Source of the DNA: Marinithermofilum abyssi
Lineage (GTDB): Bacteria; Bacillota; Bacilli; Thermoactinomycetales; DSM-45169
Assembly: GCF_014641195.1 (NCBI RefSeq)
Contig: NZ_BMHQ01000003.1
Coordinates: 62,001 to 126,000 of the forward strand
Length of the DNA: 64,000 nt
Direction of reading: 5' to 3'
Below are positions 33,740 through 41,916 of the stretch, one piece after another; the first letter of the stretch is position 1, and every line of letters begins with the position of its first letter. A model generated the notes under the pieces. The model was given only the letters and a program-made list of their open reading frames with translations. It made no database searches and was not told where the DNA came from. The position numbers and the translations under genes were made by a program.

Positions 33740-34653
33740 TCCACCATTGCTTTTACGAAATATGCATGATCGTACGCGTAGTAATCATCCGAACGATTCT
33801 GAAAATATCTGTCCTGGATATCCGATGGGCTGAGATGTTCCACCAGGTGTAAGCCTACCGATTCGAGTTCCGAGGCGAGGGTGGAGGGATCGAGTCCCGT
33901 CACCATAGGCTCGCCCGCCTGACGCAACATTGCTTGCATAATGTTCACACGTGCTGCGGCTGTTTCGGGAATAAACGCATCATTATCCCAGTAATCAAAG
34001 ATGATCTTACTACCTGCGGGGCTGATGTCTGCGATCGTTCGGAGTGTGTGAAAAACCACATCACGCGGTAGGTAATGAATTACGCCGAGCCAGCTGAAAA
34101 AGGTGGGCGCTTTTGGATCATATGATGTGTTCGCCAATTCCGTGTCTAGTTTTTGTTTCATAAAGTCGACCGCAATAAAATGTAGATTAGATGGAATATC
34201 CCACCCTAGCTCAGCGAGGCGCTTTCGCTTGAAGTCTTGCGTAGCGGGGTGATCGATCTCGAAGATTTGGAAATTCTGACGTAAATCAGGATGCCGAAAC
34301 GCAAAGGTATCCATTCCGGCGCCGAGAATGACATATTGTGTCACCCCTTGCCGAATATCTGCTTTTAGGTGATCTTCCGTATATCTCGAACGACTGAGAA
34401 AGAGGGAAGTCGGAAAGTAAAATTGTACCATAGATGCGATTGCATCCACCCGGTCGGGACTCTGAGCCGCACGCTTTGGGTCAACCATTGGTAGTGCGGT
34501 CGTCATTACGTTATCAAACGCTACGAAATCTTCTTCGGTTAGTAAACGAGGTGCGATAAAATCGTCAAAGATTTTAGGCGTTGCGTACACAACATGGTGG
34601 GCTCGAAGGTAGGCGCTCATCAGTGCAGTTCGTTTAATTTTGGTTTCGTCCAT
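33736..34653 (-). CDS. Class I SAM-dependent methyltransferase (leucine carboxyl methyltransferase-like)
   Basis: 305 residues from ATG 34653, five bases after GGGAGGA. The SAM motif is QYVILGAGMDTFAFRH (about 88), followed by FEIDHPATQDFKRKRL and the FFSWLGVIHYLPRD post-motif, typical of the TIGR00027 methyltransferases related to leucine carboxyl methyltransferase, used in secondary metabolism or as orphan enzymes. The substrate is unknown. The stop codon TGA (33738-33736) lies inside the omega-RNA right-end remnant, so an insertion may have fixed the present C-terminus (KAMVE). Codon use is more AT-rich than in core genes. Confidence 0.85.
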   Translation of the reverse strand: MDETKIKRTALMSAYLRAHHVVYATPKIFDDFIAPRLLTEEDFVAFDNVMTTALPMVDPKRAAQSPDRVDAIASMVQFYFPTSLFLSRSRYTEDHLKADIRQGVTQYVILGAGMDTFAFRHPDLRQNFQIFEIDHPATQDFKRKRLAELGWDIPSNLHFIAVDFMKQKLDTELANTSYDPKAPTFFSWLGVIHYLPRDVVFHTLRTIADISPAGSKIIFDYWDNDAFIPETAAARVNIMQAMLRQAGEPMVTGLDPSTLASELESVGLHLVEHLSPSDIQDRYFQNRSDDYYAYDHAYFVKAMVE

Positions 34654-34893
34654 CGTATTCCTCCCTAATGCTGTTCTACCATGTATCATAGTAACGCGTA
34701 TCGTAAAGAATCAGGTTGGTTGATCGCTTTGGGAAGAGGGGCAGTAACGTCCTTGCGGTGTGGTGAATTTGGGTATCCACTCCAAAGCGCGGATAGCCTT
34801 TTATCAAATAGCACAGCAGATAATGACGCATAAGGATCGAAATTTTGTTCATGTTGAGCCCGAATTCGTTCCCAGGTCAAATATAAAAAAGAA

Positions 34894-34929
34894 ACTCACG
34901 CTGGATACCTCCGTGAGCCGGTGTTTCAA
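34894..34929 (+). repeat. Short hairpin-bearing direct repeat, copy 1
   Basis: CTCACGCTGG, six bases, CCGTGAGCCGGTGTTTCA. CTCACG pairs with CGTGAG. A near copy in the same orientation is at 35572-35608. The pair brackets the secreted-protein gene. Confidence 0.5.
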
Positions 34930-34943
34930 CGTTGTTCAGCTAT

Positions 34944-34970
34944 ACAGCCCACCGATTGGTGGGCTGTTTT
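34944..34970 (+). terminator. Rho-independent terminator, plus strand
   Basis: ACAGCCCACC pairs with GGTGGGCTGT around a GATT loop, followed by TTT. No complete plus-strand gene precedes it, so it may belong to a lost or very short transcript from the 34.8-34.9 kb repeat. Confidence 0.7.
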
Positions 34971-34979
34971 ATTATCATA

Positions 34980-35396
34980 TTAATACACAAGAGCAGACAC
35001 ATACCCTTCATAAGTGTATCCCGTCTCATAATCAATGACATCGAGATAGTAAGTTCCAGGCTTCATATTGGTGAATGGGATGTATCCAAAGGTAGGGTCG
35101 TTAAAGGATTTATAGGAGGTACAATTGCCTGTAGACGCGCTGCAAAGCCTCCCATCTAGCGGAAGGAAGTCGCTGGCATAATAAATTCTTTCACCTGTAC
35201 TTTTATTCACTCTCCACAGATCCCCAAGTGTAATACGTACATTCGTATCCGTAGTAGTTGTTGCAATTGTCTTATCCCATTTGCCATCTTCTGTAGCAAA
35301 CCAAGTGTTTCCATAAGATGTATCCGCATAACTAGGTATACCAAAACTAAACACTACAGCAAAGATTGCAACAAAAGTGACTACCAATCTGTTCAC
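34980..35396 (-). CDS. Secreted protein of unknown function
   Basis: 138 residues from GTG 35396, behind AGGAGG. Sec signal peptide: MNRLVVTFVAIFAVVFSFGI, then PSYA with probable cleavage before DTSYG. The mature part (about 113 residues) is rich in Thr, Tyr and Asp, has two Cys (CSASTGNC) that could form a small disulfide loop, and ends in a beta-rich MKPGTYYLDVIDYETGYTYEGYV that resembles a carbohydrate- or cell-surface-type beta module. No family recognised. Low GC and isolation suggest horizontal origin. Confidence 0.7.
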   Translation of the reverse strand: MNRLVVTFVAIFAVVFSFGIPSYADTSYGNTWFATEDGKWDKTIATTTTDTNVRITLGDLWRVNKSTGERIYYASDFLPLDGRLCSASTGNCTSYKSFNDPTFGYIPFTNMKPGTYYLDVIDYETGYTYEGYVSALVY

Positions 35397-35571
35397 TCTT
35401 TACATCCTCCTTCTAGTTTTAATATAGGCAAGAATTAATATATTTCCTAATGATTAAAAAGTCAACAATTTTTACCATACTTGAACAAATATATATAAAA
35501 TGTCAGCACATATGACAAACGGTTTGTTTACGTGGATCCCCATATTCACTGCCGGGTGAAATAAAAAATGG

Positions 35572-35608
35572 ACCCACGCTGGTTATTTGCGTGAGCCTGT
35601 GTTTCAGG
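35572..35608 (+). repeat. Short hairpin-bearing direct repeat, copy 2
   Basis: CCCACGCTGG, seven bases, GCGTGAGCCTGTGTTTCA; corresponds to 34894-34929. It lies just past the 3' end of the thioredoxin pseudogene. Confidence 0.5.
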
Positions 35609-35622
35609 AATTTTGTTTGTAT

Positions 35623-35904
35623 TTAAGAGTGGGCGAATTCTTTGACCTGATTCTCGGGAATGAATCCCAGGGAACGATTCGTTTCTTTCCCATTTTTGAT
35701 TTTAATCAGAGTCGGGATGCTTCGTATTCCGAACTTGTCCGCAAGTTCCGCATTCCGATCGACATCCACATAATAAAAATCAACTTCTGTTTCCTGTTCT
35801 GCAACCTCTGAGACCACCGGTCTCAATTGACGACATGCCGGTCACTAATCGGCACCAAATTCAAGAATAACGGGCTTTGTTGCATTTTGAACCAACGCCA
35901 TCAT
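35623..35904 (-). pseudogene. Thioredoxin-fold pseudogene with Trp-Cys replaced by two stops
   Basis: Read on the minus strand from ATG 35904: MMALVQNATKPVILEFGAD, then TAG TGA, then PACRQLRPVVSEVAEQ and VDVDRNAELADKFGIRSIPTLIKIKNGKE. This is a thioredoxin domain whose active site WCPAC should occupy the two stop codons; Trp (TGG to TAG) and Cys (TGC to TGA) differ from sense codons by one base each. The cis-Pro segment IRSIPTLI is intact. No normal thioredoxin could be made. Translation of the 3' part alone from 35826 would lack the first strand and first Cys. Confidence 0.8.
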
Positions 35905-36051
35905 AATCGGCGCTACTAATGGATTTGACCACTTTGAATCACCTTTTCATTGTTAAGTCCTTAGGGTAAAGCTTAGGGGGCTTCCTGCCCATCTTTTTGG
36001 CTGTTTTTCGCAAGTGATATAATGAGATGTTGAGAAAAGGAGGCGTTCCGC

Positions 36052-36597
36052 ATGAGGCGTTTGGAAGAAAAGACGATTGCCAGCAAGTCGATCTTTGATG
36101 GAAAAATCATTCGTTTGCAAGTAGACGAGGTGGAGTTGCCGAATGGAAACACCTCTACCCGGGAAATCGTCAAACATCCCGGTGCAGTGGCTGTACTGGC
36201 GGTGACAGAAGAGAACAAACTGGTCTTGGTCCGACAATACCGTAAGCCCTTGGAGAAAACGATCCTGGAGATTCCGGCAGGCAAGCTGGAACCCGGGGAA
36301 GACCCGATGGAATGTGCCCGCCGGGAACTGGAAGAAGAAACGGGATACCGCGCAGAGTCCCTTCATCCCTTGGTTTCCTTTTATACCTCTCCTGGATTTG
36401 CGGATGAAATCATCCATATTTACGAGGCCCGTGGGTTGAAAGCAGGCGAAGCCCATGCTGACCCTGATGAATTTGTGGAAGTGGTAGAATTGGAGATGGA
36501 AGAGGCTTTTGATCGGTTAAAGAAGGAAGAGATTCACGATGCCAAGACAGTGACCGCGCTTTACATCTGGCAGAACCGGTCTCTGATCTCGTCATGA
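36052..36597 (+). CDS. nudF: ADP-ribose pyrophosphatase, NUDIX family
   Basis: 181 residues. The NUDIX box is GKLEPGEDPMECARRELEEETGY (about 83-105), with VRQYRKPLEKTILEIPAG before it as in ADP-ribose hydrolases. It hydrolyses ADP-ribose to AMP and ribose 5-phosphate. ATG 36052 follows AAAGGAGG with good spacing. Its stop overlaps the next gene start as ATGA, and the same nudF-yqxK neighbourhood exists in B. subtilis. Confidence 0.93.
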   Translation: MRRLEEKTIASKSIFDGKIIRLQVDEVELPNGNTSTREIVKHPGAVAVLAVTEENKLVLVRQYRKPLEKTILEIPAGKLEPGEDPMECARRELEEETGYRAESLHPLVSFYTSPGFADEIIHIYEARGLKAGEAHADPDEFVEVVELEMEEAFDRLKKEEIHDAKTVTALYIWQNRSLISS

Positions 36598-37775
36598 TGC
36601 TGGAGTCTGTTTTTGCGGATTTGCATATTCATATCGGACGGACAGAAAGCGGGCTGCCGGTGAAAATAACGGCGGCACGCAATCTTACCTTTGATGCGAT
36701 TTTGCAGGAGGCGGCTCGCCGCAAGGGGATTCAGATGATCGGCATTATCGATGCCCATTCGCCGCCGGTGCAAGAGGAAATCGCCCGCGGGCTGGATGCG
36801 GGACGGTATGAGGCTCTGTCGGAGGGGGGGATCCGTTTCGAGGGAACCACGGTGATCATGGGAATGGAGTTGGAAGTCAAAGGAACGGATACCGGCCCTG
36901 CCCATGTATTGGCTTATTTTCCCGATTTAGAACGAATGCAAGCCTTCAGCACATGGATTTCCCGGTATATGAAAAACATCCAGCTCAGCACTCAGCGCTA
37001 TCACGGGGAGATCCGGGAGTTGGAAGATCGGGTGGAAGCTTACGGGGGGCTGCTCATCCCTGCCCACGTATTCACCCCGTTTAAAAGTGTGTACGGCAGT
37101 GCGGTGGATCGCATGGCCGACTTGTTTCGGTCGGAGAAGCTGGCGGCAGTGGAGCTGGGCCTGTCGGCAGACAGTTCCATGGCCGACCGGATTCCTGAGT
37201 TGGCTTTGTTTTCCTTTGTGAGCAACTCGGACGCCCATTCATTGCCGAAAATCGCGCGGGAGTACAATGAGATCCAGGTTCAATCGGCTACCTTTGCCGA
37301 ATTGCGAAAAGCGCTGCTGCGGCAGGACGGGCGCCGAGTAGCAGCCAACTATGGACTCCATCCCAAACTGGGAAAATATTACCGGACCCGCTGTTTGAAC
37401 TGCGATGAGTTGTTGCCCTCACTAAAACCGAGATGCTTATACTGCGGCAGTACCAAAGTGGTGCGCGGGGTATCGGACCGCATCGGCGACATCGGCCAGT
37501 CTGAAACGGAATCGCCGTCCCACCGACCTCCTTATGTGTACCAGGTACCGCTGGAGTTTATCCCGAAACTGGGCCCCAAAACCCTGGCTAAGCTGTTGAA
37601 CCGTTTCGGAACGGAAATGGAAGTTTTACATCGGGCTCCTATTGCTGAAATAGCAGACACGGCCGGGGAGGCGATCGCCCGCCACATTGAACTGGCTCGG
37701 GAACGCCGACTGGAGATTGAAGAAGGCGGCGGCGGCACCTACGGCAAAGTAAAGCAGATGGACCGGCTGCAATGA
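36594..37775 (+). CDS. Endonuclease Q family protein (PHP domain, zinc ribbon, helix-hairpin-helix)
   Basis: 393 residues. PHP phosphoesterase domain with FADLHIHIGRTESG at the N-terminus, IIDAHSPPV, GMELEVKG, IPAHVFTPF and NSDAHSLPK as metal-binding motifs. A zinc ribbon (CLNCDELLPSLKPRCLYCG, about 266-285) and a helix-hairpin-helix (LGPKTLAKLLNRFG, about 335-350) follow. Endonuclease Q nicks DNA 5' to deaminated bases (uracil, hypoxanthine). B. subtilis keeps only a shortened version (YqxK) here; this copy looks full length. Confidence 0.88.
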   Translation: MMLESVFADLHIHIGRTESGLPVKITAARNLTFDAILQEAARRKGIQMIGIIDAHSPPVQEEIARGLDAGRYEALSEGGIRFEGTTVIMGMELEVKGTDTGPAHVLAYFPDLERMQAFSTWISRYMKNIQLSTQRYHGEIRELEDRVEAYGGLLIPAHVFTPFKSVYGSAVDRMADLFRSEKLAAVELGLSADSSMADRIPELALFSFVSNSDAHSLPKIAREYNEIQVQSATFAELRKALLRQDGRRVAANYGLHPKLGKYYRTRCLNCDELLPSLKPRCLYCGSTKVVRGVSDRIGDIGQSETESPSHRPPYVYQVPLEFIPKLGPKTLAKLLNRFGTEMEVLHRAPIAEIADTAGEAIARHIELARERRLEIEEGGGGTYGKVKQMDRLQ

Positions 37776-37810
37776 ACTTGTCCATTTGAATAGAAAAACT
37801 AGTCTACTTT

Positions 37811-37854
37811 CTCCTTGCCGCTCATAGAGATAGATTGAGAGCGGACAAGGAGGG
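37811..37854 (+). promoter_or_regulatory. Hairpin sequestering the spoIIM ribosome site
   Basis: CTCCTTG (37811-37817) and CCGCTC (37818-37823) pair with GAGCGG (37839-37844) and CAAGGAG (37846-37852), a 13-bp stem with one unpaired A. The right arm contains AAGGAG, the Shine-Dalgarno sequence of spoIIM. The fold would hide the site and lower translation, or depend on a transcript that starts inside the stem. Confidence 0.65.
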
Positions 37855-37860
37855 AATGAA

Positions 37861-38499
37861 GTGAAACGCAATAAAAACAAATGGGGCCGTTCGGTTCAGC
37901 TGCACTTGGACAACCAAAAATCTCTCTATCTATTTGTAACGGTGCTCTTTATGATGGGTGTGATTTTCGGGGCGGTGATTGTGAACACGATGTCTCCGGT
38001 ACAAAAAGAAAACCTGCTCGGCTATCTGGGGCATTTTTTTAAGGGGTTGGACCAACAAACGATTGCGGAGCCCAAGGTGGCTTTTCAGCATTCCTTGGGG
38101 GACCATTTTAAAACCATCGGTTTGATGTGGATTCTCGGGGTGTCTGTGATTGGCATGCCGTTCATCTTCCTGATGATCTTCCTCAAAGGGTTGGTGATCG
38201 GATTTACGGTCGGCTTTCTGGTCAATCAGCTTTCCTGGGACGGGTTTTGGTTCGCTTTTATGTCGGTGGTCCCCCACAATCTGTTGGTGGTTCCGGCATT
38301 GATCATTGTAGCAGTGGCAGGTACTGCTTTCTCCATGCTTTTGGCGCGCAACCGGCTGATTCAGCGAAGAGGTACGATTTATCCTCAGTTTTTGTCCTAC
38401 TCGATCCTGGTGACTTCCATGGCGCTGGTTCTTATTTTCGCTGCATTCTTTGAAGCCTATATTTCACCGGCTTTAATGCGCACGGTCATCCCTCATTGA
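37861..38499 (+). CDS. spoIIM: Stage II sporulation protein M
   Basis: 212 residues from GTG 37861, nine bases after AAGGAG. Five or six membrane segments, with FVTVLFMMGVIFGAVIVN near the N-terminus and WDGFWFAFMSVVPHNLLVVPALII in the middle, typical of SpoIIM. It forms the DMP complex with SpoIID and SpoIIP in the mother-cell membrane, driving septal peptidoglycan thinning and engulfment. It is expected under sigma-E; I did not find a convincing promoter. Confidence 0.94.
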   Translation: MKRNKNKWGRSVQLHLDNQKSLYLFVTVLFMMGVIFGAVIVNTMSPVQKENLLGYLGHFFKGLDQQTIAEPKVAFQHSLGDHFKTIGLMWILGVSVIGMPFIFLMIFLKGLVIGFTVGFLVNQLSWDGFWFAFMSVVPHNLLVVPALIIVAVAGTAFSMLLARNRLIQRRGTIYPQFLSYSILVTSMALVLIFAAFFEAYISPALMRTVIPH

Positions 38500-38545
38500 T
38501 GCTGCTTTTAAAAATAATTATCAAGTGATACTCTTTGTCAATAGT

Positions 38546-38575
38546 TTGACTTTGTGCAACTTCCTTTCATATAAT
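38546..38575 (+). promoter_or_regulatory. Sigma-A-type promoter of fur
   Basis: TTGACT (38546-38551), 18 bp, TATAAT (38570-38575). An AT-rich ATAATTATCA sequence just upstream (about 38513-38523) resembles half of a Fur box and could give autoregulation. Confidence 0.7.
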
Positions 38576-38603
38576 GAGGGCAAGAGTGTAGGGGGGTGCG
38601 GTC

Positions 38604-39083
38604 ATGGAAGAACGAGTAAAACAAATTAAGCAGCAATTGTCTGCCCATAATTACAAATTGACCCCCCAACGGGAAGCGACCGTCCGCGTCCTTTTGGAAA
38701 ATGAGGAAGATCATCTGAGCGCGGAAGATGTCTACCTGTTGGTGAAGGAAAAAGCACCAGAAATCGGGTTAGCAACGGTATACCGTACACTCGAGTTGCT
38801 CAGCGACCTGCAAATCATTCATAAGTTAAATTTCGGTGATGGTGTCACCCGTTATGAATTTCGGGCGGAAGGAGCGGAACATCACCATCACCACCTCATT
38901 TGCCTCAATTGCGGAACCGTGGATGAAATCATCGATGATTGGCTGGGGCCGATCGAAGCGCGGGTGGAAAAAGAGTTTGACTTTCAAATTATTGATCACC
39001 GCTTGACCTTTCACGGCATTTGCCGCCGGTGCAAAGGTCGGGTGAAAGACCCCAAAAAGCTGGTGGGATCGAAAGTAACGTGA
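38604..39083 (+). CDS. fur: Fur family ferric uptake regulator
   Basis: 159 residues. N-terminal winged helix (LTPQREATVRVLLEN, IGLATVYRTLELLSDL) and C-terminal metal-binding dimerisation domain with GAEHHHHHLICLNCGTVDEI (regulatory site His cluster and structural C-x-x-C) and CRRCKG (second zinc CxxC). It represses iron uptake when Fe(II) is bound. The fur-ald... yqzK order around it parallels the B. subtilis fur-yqzK neighbourhood, supporting Fur rather than PerR or Zur. Confidence 0.93.
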   Translation: MEERVKQIKQQLSAHNYKLTPQREATVRVLLENEEDHLSAEDVYLLVKEKAPEIGLATVYRTLELLSDLQIIHKLNFGDGVTRYEFRAEGAEHHHHHLICLNCGTVDEIIDDWLGPIEARVEKEFDFQIIDHRLTFHGICRRCKGRVKDPKKLVGSKVT

Positions 39084-39109
39084 GATCAGGAAGATCTCGC
39101 GTTTTTTTA
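39079..39109 (+). terminator. Terminator after fur
   Basis: CGTGAGATC pairs with GATCTCGCG (one G:T pair) and is followed by seven T; the stem starts within the last codons of fur. Confidence 0.82.
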
Positions 39110-39186
39110 TTTTCTGACATGGGCTATGTTGTATGAAGAAAGCGCTTTAGGTGGTATGATATAGGATGGAAAAGGAGGAGTGCATC

Positions 39187-40320
39187 ATGAAGATCGGTGT
39201 ACCCAAAGAGATAAAAAATAATGAAAACCGAATAGCCATCTCTCCTGCCGGGGTGGATGCTCTGGTAGGTGCCGGGCACGAGGTCCTGATCGAATCCGGT
39301 GCCGGCCTGGGGAGCGGCTTTCCGGATGAAGAGTTCACTGAGCACGGCGCCAAAATCGTGTCGAGTGCAGAAGAGGTGTGGGGGACGGCCGAAATGGTGC
39401 TGAAGGTGAAAGAACCCCTGCCTTCCGAGTACAAATATTTTCGTGATGGCCTGATTCTGTTTACCTATCTTCATTTGGCTCCGGAACCAGAATTGACCCG
39501 CGCCTTGATGGAGAAAAAAGTGATTGCCATCGCCTATGAAACGATTCAATTGGACAGCGGGGCTCTGCCCCTCCTGACACCGATGTCGGAAGTGGCAGGC
39601 CGGATGTCTGTTCAGATCGGGGCCCAATTCCTGGAGAAGCCCAAAGGTGGCAAAGGTGTCCTGTTGGGAGGCGTACCCGGGGTGTTGCCGGGTGAAGTGG
39701 TGATTATCGGCGGCGGTGTAGTGGGTACCAACGCAGCTAAGATGGCTCTGGGTCTGGGTGCCAATGTGACGCTGCTGGACCTCAATCCGGACCGTTTGCG
39801 GCAATTGGACGATATCTTCCGCGGGCAGGTGCGGACACTCATGTCCAATCCGTATAACATCGGACAAGCAGTGAAGAAAGCGGATCTTTTGGTCGGTGCT
39901 GTCTTGATTCCGGGACACCGGGCCCCGCGACTGGTGACGGAAGAAATGGTGAAATCCATGTCACCGGGCTCTGTCATTGTAGATGTCGCCATTGACCAAG
40001 GCGGTTCGATTGAAACGATTGACCGCGTTACCACACACAGTGATCCCACCTATGTCAAACATGACGTGGTTCACTATGCGGTGGCCAATATGCCGGGCGC
40101 TGTCCCGCGTACCTCCACCTACGCTTTGACCAATGTCACCATTCCTTATGCGGCACGCATCGCCAATTTGGGGCTGAAGCAGGCGCTGAAGGAAAGCCGT
40201 CCGCTGGCACGGGGGGTCAACGTTTGCAACGGAGTGGTTACCTACAAAGCCGTGGCGGACAGTTTGAACCTGCCTTATCAATCCCTGGATGAAGTGATGG
40301 GCGAGCCGATCTTGGGTTAA
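39187..40320 (+). CDS. ald: Alanine dehydrogenase
   Basis: 377 residues from ATG 39187, eight bases after [26 protein letters not shown] is the substrate-domain N-terminus; the NAD-binding motif is [21 protein letters not shown]; conserved [21 protein letters not shown] follows. It reversibly deaminates L-alanine to pyruvate with NAD+, and is needed for efficient sporulation in B. subtilis. The in-frame extension to 39166 is not supported. Confidence 0.97.
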   Translation: MKIGVPKEIKNNENRIAISPAGVDALVGAGHEVLIESGAGLGSGFPDEEFTEHGAKIVSSAEEVWGTAEMVLKVKEPLPSEYKYFRDGLILFTYLHLAPEPELTRALMEKKVIAIAYETIQLDSGALPLLTPMSEVAGRMSVQIGAQFLEKPKGGKGVLLGGVPGVLPGEVVIIGGGVVGTNAAKMALGLGANVTLLDLNPDRLRQLDDIFRGQVRTLMSNPYNIGQAVKKADLLVGAVLIPGHRAPRLVTEEMVKSMSPGSVIVDVAIDQGGSIETIDRVTTHSDPTYVKHDVVHYAVANMPGAVPRTSTYALTNVTIPYAARIANLGLKQALKESRPLARGVNVCNGVVTYKAVADSLNLPYQSLDEVMGEPILG

Positions 40321-40394
40321 GGGTCATCTTCGCCGCTGCATAAACCGCCTTTCCTGTCATAGGATGGTAGGAAAACGGGAAGGGACGAGGAGTT

Positions 40395-40640
40395 ATGGTT
40401 ATATCTTTGAAACGGCTGGCGGAATGGGCTAAATTTCTCATGTTGTTTTTGATCGTGACTTTGGTGATGTACCAAGTGATCGCTCTCCTATCCCAGTGGA
40501 TGAAACCGGCCCATCGATACGGGGAACCGAAGGGGCGGGCAGTTAAAGTGTTTGCCCCTTACGAGCAGGATGGACGGTCCCTGGAAGATGCGAGAGTGTT
40601 ACCAGATCGGCTCCTTCTCTTTTACTGGTTGGGGGAATGA
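40395..40640 (+). CDS. yqzK: YqzK/DUF4227 small membrane-anchored protein
   Basis: 81 residues: one N-terminal membrane helix (AKFLMLFLIVTLVMYQVIALL) and a soluble tail with RYGEPKGRAVKVFA and LLFYWLGE, the YqzK pattern. Function unknown. In B. subtilis yqzK sits between fur and xerD-deoB; here xerD is absent from the expected place and a terminator separates yqzK from deoB. Confidence 0.8.
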   Translation: MVISLKRLAEWAKFLMLFLIVTLVMYQVIALLSQWMKPAHRYGEPKGRAVKVFAPYEQDGRSLEDARVLPDRLLLFYWLGE

Positions 40641-40645
40641 GATGT

Positions 40646-40680
40646 GATCCGCAAGGGGATGTCCCTAAGCGGTCTTTTTT
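40646..40680 (+). terminator. Terminator after yqzK
   Basis: GATCCGC pairs with GCGGTC (with a bulged T) around an AGGGGATGTCCCT loop that can itself pair; six T follow. Confidence 0.75.
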
Positions 40681-40710
40681 GTTATATTATGGTCGGCGAG
40701 GTGAGATAGG

Positions 40711-41898
40711 TTGAAGCATTTTGACCGTATTGCATTAATCGTGCTGGACAGTGTAGGAATCGGGGCGTTGCCTGATGCAGAAAAATTCGGGGATTCAGGG
40801 GTCCATACCATGGGCCATATCGCCGAAACCAGAGGCTTGAAGATGCCCCATCTGGCGGAGCTGGGCTTGAGCAATATCGAGCCGATTCCCGGCATTGCGC
40901 CAGCAGCGCAGCCCAAAGCGCACTATGGAAAAATGGCGGAAGTCTCGGCTGGGAAAGATACGACAACCGGACACTGGGAGATTATGGGGATTCATACGTC
41001 TGTTCCCTTCAAAACTTATCCCGATGGCTTTCCAAAGGAACTGATCCAAGCTTTTGAAGAGCGGGTCGGCCGCAAAGTACTGGGCAATAAGCCTGCCAGC
41101 GGAACTGCCATTATCGATGAATTGGGCGAAGAGCATATGAAAACGGGGGATTTGATCGTTTATACCTCTGCGGACAGTGTGTTCCAAATCGCCGCTCATG
41201 AAGAAGTGGTGCCGTTGGATGAGCTGTACCGGATTTGCGAAATCGCCCGGGAGTTGACCTTGGACGAGAAATATGCGGTAGTGCGGGTGATCGCCCGTCC
41301 CTTTGTAGGCGAACCGGGTCACTTTACACGCACACCCAACCGCCGGGATTACTCCGTTAAGCCGCCGGAGCCGACGGTGATGAACCGGTTGGCCGATGCC
41401 GGTTTGGACAGCATTGCGATCGGCAAGATCTCCGATATCTACGCGGGTGAGGGAATCACGCAATCGATCAAAACGAAGGATAATATGGACGGGGTGGACC
41501 AACTGTTGAAAGTATTGGCGCAGCCCTATCGGGGACTTGCCTTTGTCAACCTGGTCGATTTTGATTCCAAATACGGCCACCGCCGGGATCCGGAAGGCTA
41601 CGGCCAAGCATTGGAAGAGTTTGATCAACGTTTGCCAGAAATCATGAACGCTATCCAAGCGAATGATCTCCTCATCATTACGGCGGACCACGGGAACGAC
41701 CCGACCTACAAAGGGACCGATCACACCCGGGAGTATGTGCCGCTTTTTGTTTGGAGTCCTTCCCTGGCGCAAGCAGGAACTTCCCTGGGTGTTCGGAAAA
41801 CGTTCTCCGATGTGGGTGCTACCATAGCGGACAATTTTAACATCGAGGGCACTGGACGAGGTACCAGCTTTTTGTCTGAATTAAGAGGGAAACAATAA
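40711..41898 (+). CDS. deoB: Phosphopentomutase
   Basis: 395 residues from TTG 40711, behind GAGGTGAG. Alkaline phosphatase superfamily: metal site [16 protein letters not shown] at the N-terminus, catalytic Thr in [10 protein letters not shown], and [21 protein letters not shown] near the C-terminus. It converts ribose and deoxyribose 1-phosphate to 5-phosphates, receiving the products of the three phosphorylases encoded downstream. First gene of the salvage operon. Confidence 0.97.
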   Translation: MKHFDRIALIVLDSVGIGALPDAEKFGDSGVHTMGHIAETRGLKMPHLAELGLSNIEPIPGIAPAAQPKAHYGKMAEVSAGKDTTTGHWEIMGIHTSVPFKTYPDGFPKELIQAFEERVGRKVLGNKPASGTAIIDELGEEHMKTGDLIVYTSADSVFQIAAHEEVVPLDELYRICEIARELTLDEKYAVVRVIARPFVGEPGHFTRTPNRRDYSVKPPEPTVMNRLADAGLDSIAIGKISDIYAGEGITQSIKTKDNMDGVDQLLKVLAQPYRGLAFVNLVDFDSKYGHRRDPEGYGQALEEFDQRLPEIMNAIQANDLLIITADHGNDPTYKGTDHTREYVPLFVWSPSLAQAGTSLGVRKTFSDVGATIADNFNIEGTGRGTSFLSELRGKQ

Positions 41899-41916
41899 GG
41901 AGAGGGGCAAGGAAAC

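Noticed and set aside
34686-34880. 64-codon minus-strand ORF upstream of the methyltransferase
   Set aside because: TTG start without a ribosome site and no recognised family; could be a gene remnant but nothing supports a call.
35836-35844. TGA in the thioredoxin remnant as a selenocysteine codon
   Set aside because: It is directly preceded by an in-frame TAG, and no SECIS-like element was recognised nearby.
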